Shown here: in pieces, positions 5,629 to 12,091 of the stretch
How positions within the stretch are numbered: the stretch's first letter is position 1
How the letters are laid out: the number at the start of each line of letters is the position of its first letter
DNA from: Anthropogastromicrobium sp050944455
Lineage (GTDB): Bacteria; Bacillota; Clostridia; Lachnospirales; Lachnospiraceae
Direction of reading: 5' to 3'
Assembly (NCBI GenBank): GCA_050944455.1
Contig: JBMNRC010000036.1
Location: 1-16,260, forward strand
Length of the DNA stretch: 16,260 nt
Position numbers and translations under genes: made by a program
The notes under the pieces: model-generated
What the model saw: the letters and a program-made list of their open reading frames with translations, nothing else
The model's database searches: none
What the model was told of the DNA's origin: nothing

Positions 5629-8349
5629 ATGAATATCTTTGACCGATACGCCCCTTTTATCCAGGATTTTATCTACAGAAACAACTGGCAGTCACTGCGC
5701 GCCATCCAGGTCGCTGCGGGAGACGCCATTTTCAACACCGACAGCAACCTGCTTCTGTGCGCGTCGACGGCTTCCGGAAAGACAGAGGCGGCTTTTTTCC
5801 CGATCCTGACGCTTCTGTCGGAAGATCCGCCGGCTTCGGTCGGCGTGCTCTATATCGGGCCGCTGAAGGCGCTGATCAATGACCAGTTCAGCCGGCTGAA
5901 CGATCTCTGTGAGGAAGCGGGGATCCCGGTATGGCACTGGCACGGGGACGTCCCGCAGTCCCACAAGAACAAACTGCTCAGACATCCCTCCGGAATCCTG
6001 CAGATCACGCCGGAATCCCTGGAAGCCCTGATGCTGCATAAACACGCGGCGATCGGAAAGCTCTTCGGCGATCTCCGGTTTGTCGTCATCGACGAGGTTC
6101 ACTCCCTGATGAGGGGAGACCGCGGCGGGCAGACTCTCTGCCTTCTGGAAAGGCTCAGCCGGCTGGCCGGATGCAATCCCCGACGGGTAGGACTTTCAGC
6201 GACGATCGGAGATCTTGAGGCGACCGGACGCTTTCTGGCTTCCGGCACCGGGCGCGGCACAGTCATCCCGCGGGTACAGGAAAAAAAGCAGGTCTGGCGG
6301 CTTTCGATGGAGCACTTCTACATCAGCGGACCGCAGGCCTCCGATCCTGAGCGCCGGAAGGCGGCCGGACAGCCGTCGGACGCGGCGGATGACAGCGGGG
6401 AGGAAATCATCGACGCGTATGTGATTCCCGCGGTCCAGCCGGAGTCAGCCGGCCCGCGCGGCGGCGGAAATGCTGCCCCCGAATACGGTGCAAATCCCGG
6501 TGCGGAGCGCGGCGGGAATCAAGGTGCGGAGTCCGGCTGGGATACCGCCCCGAAAACTGGTACAGCTGTCGGTACGGAATCCGAAGGGAATCCCGGCGCG
6601 GGATCTGAAGGAAGTCAGAGCGCGGGGTCACAGGGAAGCCTCAGCGTGGATTTCCGCGGGGGAAACGGCACAGATTCCCGAAACGGGCAGTCAGGGCCGC
6701 TGCCGGTCCTGGCGGCGGCGACCGACCGGGCTCCCGTCGCGGCAGATCCCGGCATCGGATATATTTTTGAGCATACCCGCGGCAAAAAATGCCTCGTCTT
6801 CTGCAACTCCCGGGAGGAGGCCGAGGCAGTGACGACCACGCTCCGGCAGTACTGCGAGGCAAAGCACGAGCCGGACCGTTTTCTGATCCATCACGGCAAT
6901 CTCTCCCCGTCGCTGAGGGAGTCCGCCGAAGAACTGATGAAAGATGAGGACGCGAGCCTCACCACGGTCACGACCTCGACGCTGGAGCTCGGCATTGATA
7001 TCGGAAGGCTGGAGCGCGCTTTCCAGCTGGGGGCGCCGTTCACGGTTTCCTCGTTTCTGCAGCGGATGGGCCGCACCGGAAGGCGCGGGGATCCGCCCGA
7101 AATGTGGTTCGTCATGCGGGAGGATCCGCCGGAGCCGAGGGCTATGCTGCCCGAAAATGTGCCCTGGGATCTGATCCAGGGGATAGCGCTGGTCCAGGTA
7201 TATCTGGAAGAGCGGTGGGTGGAGCCGCCGAGACTGGACCGGATGCCCTACAGCCTGCTTTACCACCAGACGATGAGCACGCTGGCGGGCGGCGGGGAAA
7301 TGTCGCCGGCCGAGCTGGCGGGAAGAGTTCTCTCGCTGAGCTATTTTCACCGCATCAGCGCGGATGACTACCGCGTTCTGCTGAATCATCTGATCGAAAT
7401 TGACCATATCCAGCAGACGGAGCGCGGCGGGCTGATCGTCGGGCTGGCGGGAGAGAGAATCACCAATTCGTACAAATTTTACGCGGTTTTCCAGGAAAAT
7501 GAGGAGTACACGGTACGTTCCGATTCCGAAGAACTCGGAACGCTCGTCCAGCCGCCGCCTCCCGGCGAGAAGATTGCCATCGCGGGGCATGTGTGGGTCG
7601 TTGAGGAAGTCGACCGGGCCAGGCACAACGTCTACTGCCATCTGGTCAAGGGAAAGGTGCCGGCTTATTTCGGCGAATGCCCGGGCGATATTCACACGCA
7701 CATCCTGGAGAGAATGCGCGGAGTCCTGGCGGAACAGAAAAGCTACCCGTACCTGATGCAGAACGCGGAGGCGAGGCTGGCCGTCGCCCGGAATATGGCC
7801 GCCCATTCGGGGCTGCTGGAAAATCCCCTGATTTCCCTCGGCGGGAACATGTGGGCGCTGTTCCCATGGCTGGGAACCTACGCCTTTCTGGCGCTGGAGC
7901 GCTTTCTGCGCATCCGCTGCGGGGCTGTGCTCGGGATCAAAGGGTTTGACAGCGCAAGACCTTACTATATTCAGTTCACGATGAAAACCAGTCCGGCGGA
8001 ATTCTTTGAGATCGTCACGAGCGCCGCGAGGCAGCCGCTCACCGGGATGGATCTGCTGTATCCGAAGGAAGAGCCGTACTTCGACAAGTACGATGAATTT
8101 GTCCCAGTGGAGCTGCTGCGCAAAGGATTTGCCTGCAGCGTCCTGGACGTGGAGGGAATGCTGAAGCGCGTGCGCTCCTGGGAGAGATTTGTTCCGGGAC
8201 GGCTCGGCCGCGGACCGTCCGGGTCCGGCGAATCCGACGCGGAATCAGGTACTGAATCCGTTGCGGCATCCGGCACGGAATCCATAGCAGCATCCGGCAC
8301 GAAACCCGCCGCGGGCGGCGGCGCTCCGAAGGAACTCCCGGGTGAATGA
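5629..8349 (+). CDS. Lhr/BrxHI-like DEVH-box superfamily 2 helicase
   Basis: A 906-residue helicase. Motif I is ASTASGKT (45-52), motif II DEVH (155-158), motif III SAT (190-192), and motif VI QRMGRTGRRG (478-487). A long C-terminal region follows, as in Lhr-like and BREX BrxHI helicases, so it probably unwinds or remodels nucleic acid using ATP with the BrxD-like partner encoded just before it. The start at 5629 is chosen over an earlier GTG (5581) because GGAGGGG lies 7 nt upstream. Two features are odd. About 140 residues (236-375) between the RecA-like lobes are low complexity (Gly, Ser, Glu, Ala, with repeated GAESG/GNPGA-like units). The C-terminus (about 860-906) also has low-complexity repeats (SGTESVAA, SGTESIAA, SGTKPAAG). 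The core motifs are intact, so the protein should be active. Confidence 0.9.
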   Translation: MNIFDRYAPFIQDFIYRNNWQSLRAIQVAAGDAIFNTDSNLLLCASTASGKTEAAFFPILTLLSEDPPASVGVLYIGPLKALINDQFSRLNDLCEEAGIPVWHWHGDVPQSHKNKLLRHPSGILQITPESLEALMLHKHAAIGKLFGDLRFVVIDEVHSLMRGDRGGQTLCLLERLSRLAGCNPRRVGLSATIGDLEATGRFLASGTGRGTVIPRVQEKKQVWRLSMEHFYISGPQASDPERRKAAGQPSDAADDSGEEIIDAYVIPAVQPESAGPRGGGNAAPEYGANPGAERGGNQGAESGWDTAPKTGTAVGTESEGNPGAGSEGSQSAGSQGSLSVDFRGGNGTDSRNGQSGPLPVLAAATDRAPVAADPGIGYIFEHTRGKKCLVFCNSREEAEAVTTTLRQYCEAKHEPDRFLIHHGNLSPSLRESAEELMKDEDASLTTVTTSTLELGIDIGRLERAFQLGAPFTVSSFLQRMGRTGRRGDPPEMWFVMREDPPEPRAMLPENVPWDLIQGIALVQVYLEERWVEPPRLDRMPYSLLYHQTMSTLAGGGEMSPAELAGRVLSLSYFHRISADDYRVLLNHLIEIDHIQQTERGGLIVGLAGERITNSYKFYAVFQENEEYTVRSDSEELGTLVQPPPPGEKIAIAGHVWVVEEVDRARHNVYCHLVKGKVPAYFGECPGDIHTHILERMRGVLAEQKSYPYLMQNAEARLAVARNMAAHSGLLENPLISLGGNMWALFPWLGTYAFLALERFLRIRCGAVLGIKGFDSARPYYIQFTMKTSPAEFFEIVTSAARQPLTGMDLLYPKEEPYFDKYDEFVPVELLRKGFACSVLDVEGMLKRVRSWERFVPGRLGRGPSGSGESDAESGTESVAASGTESIAASGTKPAAGGGAPKELPGE
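8245..8316 (+). repeat. 24-bp tandem repeat in the helicase C-terminus
   Basis: Three in-frame units begin at 8245, 8269 and 8293 and encode the octapeptides SGTESVAA, SGTESIAA and SGTKPAAG. They form a flexible tail. Confidence 0.7.
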
Positions 8350-8385
8350 AACCGGTTTTGGTTTGTACAAGATTTTCCTGTGCCG

Positions 8386-8536
8386 CGTCCTGCCCGGAAA
8401 GTTCTGCACCGTCCCGATTGCTTTCGCGGCGATGACCGGACACTCCGCCCCACGGGGAGAAGTTTGTCAATGCCTCGTATCCCTTCCTGGCGCTGGCCGG
8501 ACATGGCGCCCCGCGGGGGGAAAGTCTTACACGGTG
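8386..8536. repeat. 60-61 bp degenerate tandem repeat in the convergent intergenic region
   Basis: Units begin at 8386, 8446 and 8507. Each starts CG(T/C)CC, followed by a GG-GAAAGT-like block. The first two end with GATGACCGGACA or GCTGGCCGGACA. The last copy is partial. No coding function is apparent in any frame. Confidence 0.5.
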
Positions 8537-8546
8537 CGGCTTACCG

Positions 8547-8604
8547 CACAAAGCGGCCGCTGTACGAAGTACTGTGATAAGTACCGTACAGCGGCCGCTT
8601 TGTG
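8547..8604. terminator. Bidirectional terminator-like hairpin between convergent genes
   Basis: 8547-8566 and 8585-8604 are perfect inverted copies (20 bp, centred on a NotI-type GCGGCCGC core). An inner GTAC/GTAC pairing (8569-8572 with 8581-8584) leaves a loop of about 8 nt. The outer stem begins CACAAAGC and ends GCTTTGTG, followed by TTT on the plus strand. It sits between the helicase stop (8349) and the TerB gene stop (8659), where both strands need termination. Confidence 0.75.
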
Positions 8605-8658
8605 TTTGCGGCAGTCCATCCATGAATTACGGTCCGTATGCCGAAATTTTCAGGATTT

Positions 8659-10962
8659 TTATATTCCGAGCAGGTCTTCCACATCGTTCCGGTAATCCTC
8701 GATCAGCTGCGGCGTATCGCCGCTGATTTCCAGAACGCTGTCGCCGATCTCGTCGTAAAAAGCCTCGTTGATCGAGTCGACAAGCGCGGATAGCATGATA
8801 TGGCGTTCCTTCGCGAATCCGACCGCGTCGGCTCCCCGCAGCAGAAGAGTGAGAAATTCCCGCTGTTCCGCGGACAGAGAGACGGAGGAGGATCCGTCGG
8901 AAGATCCGCCGGCGGGAGTGACGTTCCGTGGATATTCTGCTGTGTCAGCGGAAGCTGCCTGTGCGGATCCGGCCCGGGCCGGGGAAGACGCTCCTGCTGC
9001 GGAAACATGTCCGATCCCTGTATAACCGCGGCCTGCAGTATCAGCTGGGGTTTCCGCGGCACTTGTCTTGCCTGTGAAAACCTGCGGGGAGGAAGTATCC
9101 GTACTCGCCGGGAAAGCCGGAGACGCATCAGCCTGTGAGGAGGATTTTACACGGAACTCCGCTGCGGCAGGCCCTCCGGCCGGGAGATCCGCGGGGGCGG
9201 GAGAAGTGTTTCCGGAGGCTAAGGCGTCGAGCGTCATCTGGGTTCCGGACGGAACGTCCGCGGGTTCTTCATCCACAATCAGTCTGTCCCGGGTGACGGC
9301 GGCTTCCCGGCGGATCGTATCCAGCTTGGACAGATCGATATGGACTTTGGGGCGGGACGCTTCCTTTTTTGCGGCCAGATACTCGTCGACAGCCAGCGGG
9401 ATCACTCCGGAAACCGGGAGGTTCGTCGGCTTTGAAGCTGTCCTCTGGGCGAAATTCAGGCGGATGCGGAGAGCGCTGTCAGCGTCATGGCAGATCGCCC
9501 CGATTCCGGTGCTTTTCGATACGCCGCGCTGATAGCCTTCCCGGGTCCATCCTCCGTCCCTGCATTCGTAAACTTCGCCTGTGGAGGCGGTGTAAGTTCT
9601 GTAAACAGTTCTGTGCGCGTCATAGTAAACGGCGGACTCAAAAAGATGGTACGGAACGGGCACTTTCCCCCCGAAATAGAAGGAAACCGGCATGTATCGC
9701 CCGGACAGCCACAAAAACCGGGAAACGGAGCCATACGCCCAGACGGCGGCTGCTTCGAGATCAGCGGGATATTTTTTCCAGAGCGCTGATTTGGTCGGAT
9801 CCGGTCTGGACACTTCACAAAGAGCCTGGAAAATCGGATGAGCTTTCTCGGGATCCAGAATCGTATCCGCGGCTTCTTTCGGCAGCCGCCCGGTCGGTGA
9901 ACCCGGATAAGCCGCCCCGCTGCCTCTTTCGGCATCCCTCGTGCAGAGCCGCTCGAAATCGGAGAGCAGGTCCGGCGCCTGGTTCGGGTTCTCCCGGAAC
10001 AGATCCTCGGCCGTTTCAGCCGGCAGATCGTTGGCGATCACGTAATCGTGAGTCCATCTCCGGAGATTTGCTTGCAGTTCAGAGCTGCCCTGACCGAACA
10101 CGCGGTCAGCGGCGCGCAGCATCCGGATTCCTTCCTCCGGGGAGGAAACGCCGATGTTGTTGATCAGCTCGTAAATCCAGACGAGGATAAAAGAAGGAAT
10201 ACGGGAAAGGCTGTCTGTGACAAAACCGGGCGCGACGTTTCCTTCCCTGATCATGCAGCGCAGCCGCGTTCTCCAGGTGAAATATCCGCGCAGCTGGATG
10301 TCCGTCATATCCTGGTAAGTCGGCAGCCGTCTCACAAAATATCCGCTGTAGCTGCAGTCGTCCTCATAGTCGGCCATCAGCATCCCCTGGCGGTAGAAGT
10401 CGATGGGCCTGGCGTAAAACATGGTGCTGAACGTGCGGGTTCTCCGCATTTCGCGGATTCTGGCCGGGACTGACTGCTCATAGGCAAGCTGAAAATCGTC
10501 GTAATAGTAAACCGTCCGCGGGGAATCAGCCACGGGTTCCTGCTCCTGCCAGCCGGTGAACGGCGGGTCCTGCGGGTTTCGGACGCTGCTGCGGTAAGAA
10601 GAGTCCCGTTCATCCCTTCCGGAGGACGGGTTCTGTGAGCGGTGTTCATTCTGATGATAAGCCGACCCTCCCGCGTTCCGGTCAAAGGGCGGGTCCTGCG
10701 GATTGCGGCTTGTCCTGCGGTAAGCCGAACCTCCCGCGTCCCGGTCAAAGGGCGGGTCCTGCGGATTATGGCTATTGCGGGTGAAAACGTCATTGCCGCT
10801 CTCCCCGTTTTTCGGATTATCGGATGAAAGTTCCGGGGAATGTTTAGAATCGTCCGGAACATCAGAGCCTTTCCGGCTGTCAAAGGAGATCGGCTCATCC
10901 TCGTACTGCCCGGTAAACCACACGGGATTGGTATCACGTTTTCTGTCTTTGCTGTTATCCAT
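8659..10962 (-). CDS. TerB_N / TerB_C domain protein
   Basis: A 767-residue protein. Residues 1-165 are a hydrophilic, probably disordered tail with a 21-residue repeat (about 66-137). Residues about 165-320 match the TerB_N pattern (GMLMADYEDD, a proline-Tyr turn, QLRGYFTWRTRLR, then VWIYELINNIGV). The C-terminal part matches TerB_C (IDLSKLDTIRREAAVTRDRLIVDEE at about 542-566 in pieces, and the final segment ending IEDYRNDVEDLL). A Ser/Ala/Pro/Thr-rich insert (about 585-695) splits TerB_C. TerB-type domains are linked to tellurite resistance, phage resistance and membrane-associated stress; TerB_N/TerB_C proteins are often encoded beside the BrxD-like ATPase and helicase found here. The start at 10962 is chosen because AAAGGAAAG lies 7 nt upstream; an earlier in-frame start (11031) has no binding site. 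The gene is convergent to its presumed partners. Confidence 0.85.
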   Translation of the reverse strand: MDNSKDRKRDTNPVWFTGQYEDEPISFDSRKGSDVPDDSKHSPELSSDNPKNGESGNDVFTRNSHNPQDPPFDRDAGGSAYRRTSRNPQDPPFDRNAGGSAYHQNEHRSQNPSSGRDERDSSYRSSVRNPQDPPFTGWQEQEPVADSPRTVYYYDDFQLAYEQSVPARIREMRRTRTFSTMFYARPIDFYRQGMLMADYEDDCSYSGYFVRRLPTYQDMTDIQLRGYFTWRTRLRCMIREGNVAPGFVTDSLSRIPSFILVWIYELINNIGVSSPEEGIRMLRAADRVFGQGSSELQANLRRWTHDYVIANDLPAETAEDLFRENPNQAPDLLSDFERLCTRDAERGSGAAYPGSPTGRLPKEAADTILDPEKAHPIFQALCEVSRPDPTKSALWKKYPADLEAAAVWAYGSVSRFLWLSGRYMPVSFYFGGKVPVPYHLFESAVYYDAHRTVYRTYTASTGEVYECRDGGWTREGYQRGVSKSTGIGAICHDADSALRIRLNFAQRTASKPTNLPVSGVIPLAVDEYLAAKKEASRPKVHIDLSKLDTIRREAAVTRDRLIVDEEPADVPSGTQMTLDALASGNTSPAPADLPAGGPAAAEFRVKSSSQADASPAFPASTDTSSPQVFTGKTSAAETPADTAGRGYTGIGHVSAAGASSPARAGSAQAASADTAEYPRNVTPAGGSSDGSSSVSLSAEQREFLTLLLRGADAVGFAKERHIMLSALVDSINEAFYDEIGDSVLEISGDTPQLIEDYRNDVEDLLGI
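10563..10769 (-). repeat. 63-bp tandem repeat in the TerB protein N-terminus
   Basis: GCGGGTCCTGCGG recurs at 10563, 10689 and 10752, with a diverged unit at about 10626, giving a strict 63-bp period. Two units are nearly identical (encoding NPQDPPFDRDAGGSAY and NPQDPPFDRNAGGSAY), so the duplication is recent or kept by selection. Confidence 0.8.
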
Positions 10963-10979
10963 TCTGGAACTTTCCTTTA

Positions 10980-11028
10980 TATATAACGTCAGAATACCCC
11001 ATCTGAAAAGCGGAGCGTTCAGACGGGG
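10980..11028 (-). promoter_or_regulatory. Possible promoter and inverted repeat before the TerB gene
   Basis: On the minus strand TTTTCA (11009-11004) and TATATA (10985-10980) are spaced by 18 bp, a weak sigma-A match that would place transcription start almost at the ribosome binding site. An inverted repeat, CCCCATCTGAA (10997-11007) with TTCAGACGGGG (11018-11028, one wobble), covers the -35 region. It could be an operator, or a weak terminator for the upstream tetR-type gene. Confidence 0.35.
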
Positions 11029-11127
11029 CAATTCACGGTTGAACTGCCGAAGCGCTTCCCGTCTGCTGCGGCGCTGCAGCAGGCCTCGTCAGACTGCGGC
11101 CTTCAGCGGCCTTTTCCACCGGCAATC

Positions 11128-11736
11128 TCATTCAGCTGTTTTGTCACTTCCGCCGGCGGCCTCATCCGGCTGTTCCGCTCTTTGCCTGCACTCCGCCGCA
11201 AATTCCCCGGACAGCAGGGTGTAAAAGATATCCTCAAGCTCATCCGGGCCCATGTTTTCACCCTCGCTGACATACACCTGGGCCGCGCCGGAGAGCCCTC
11301 CGGCTGCGAACCCCGCCGCGAACGCGCGGCGGTCCGGTGAAAGGTCCGGCAAGAACTGCGGGCAGTCCATAAACGAGGCGGACAGTCCTTCATTCACATA
11401 ATAAAAGATATTGTTGCGGGCGAGAAGAGACAGAAATTCTCTTTTTTCCGTGATGTAGCCGCTGAATTCACGGCAGAGGCCGCGCAGCGTAAGCGGCTGT
11501 TCCGCGCAGCAGCAGTTTTCGCCCGGAGTGAAACGGTGTTTTTGCCCGACCTCATAAAGGATGATGTTTTCTTTGGATTCAAACAGGCTGTAGAAGGTCT
11601 GCCGGGAAACCCCGGCCTCCCTGCAGATGGCGCAGACGCTGATGGAATCGTAGGGATTCTCCCGCAGCAGGCTGATGAACGCGTCCGCGATCTGTTCCTG
11701 CGAAGTGAGCGCCGTCTTGTTGCATCCGCGATACAT
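11128..11736 (-). CDS. TetR/AcrR family transcriptional regulator
   Basis: A 202-residue DNA-binding regulator. The N-terminal TetR helix-turn-helix is clear: AFISLLRENPYDSISV (19-34), then ICREAGVSRQTFYSLFESKENII (37-59, shown in pieces as ICREAGVSRQ and TFYSLFESKENII). The C-terminal ligand/dimer domain (60-202) is not assigned to a subclass. It contains CCC at about residues 74-76 and an acidic tail. The start at 11736 is preferred because GGGGAGGAAA lies just upstream; a longer frame has no binding site. It is divergent from lon across 355 bp holding a perfect palindrome, so it probably represses itself and lon. It also precedes the TerB gene on the same strand by 165 nt, so read-through into that gene is possible. 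The ligand is unknown. Confidence 0.85.
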   Translation of the reverse strand: MYRGCNKTALTSQEQIADAFISLLRENPYDSISVCAICREAGVSRQTFYSLFESKENIILYEVGQKHRFTPGENCCCAEQPLTLRGLCREFSGYITEKREFLSLLARNNIFYYVNEGLSASFMDCPQFLPDLSPDRRAFAAGFAAGGLSGAAQVYVSEGENMGPDELEDIFYTLLSGEFAAECRQRAEQPDEAAGGSDKTAE

Positions 11737-11776
11737 AGTTTCCTCCCCGAAATTTTCCGTTTCATGGATATTGGAC

Positions 11777-11805
11777 TTGACAATTGTCAAAGTTAATGTT
11801 ATCTT
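11777..11805 (+). promoter_or_regulatory. lon-facing promoter overlapping a 14-bp palindromic operator
   Basis: TTGACA (11777-11782) and TATCTT (11800-11805) are spaced by exactly 17 bp. The -35 is embedded in the perfect palindrome TTGACAATTGTCAA (11777-11790), a likely TetR-family operator. A related site, TGTACAGCTGTCAA (11816-11829, 10 of 14 identical), follows the predicted start point. On the minus strand a weak tetR promoter (TTAACT, 17 bp, CAATAT) would have the palindrome in its spacer. The remaining leader (about 11830-12078) holds only a 6-bp hairpin (11929-11944). Confidence 0.6.
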
Positions 11806-12091
11806 ATGCTCAACCTGTACAGCTGTCAAGGTGGGAAACTGCCGGAAAGCCATGCAGGCCGGTCCCTCAGAGGACTTTATTTTTTGGAAACCAGCTGGCA
11901 CTCACCACACGTGATTGCTGATAAGCCGCCGGAAATTCTTCCGGAAGGTCTTTCATCAGATCTCTCAGAAGAACTCCCAACGGATCATCTTTCAGCAGCC
12001 CTTTCAGGATACCGCGCGAAAACCATAAGGCGGAGAACCAGGGTGCGGGGGCAGGTACCAGTACGGCGGCAGACAGCCAAGGAGAAAAAAC

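Noticed and set aside
6691..7806. 371-codon minus-strand frame opposite the helicase
   Set aside because: It overlaps the helicase core including motif VI, is rich in Arg/His/Gln as expected of an antisense shadow, and has no start context.
9369..10163. 264-codon plus-strand frame opposite the TerB gene
   Set aside because: It is Arg/Pro/Ser-rich, antisense to a gene with clear TerB_N and TerB_C signatures, and has no ribosome binding site.
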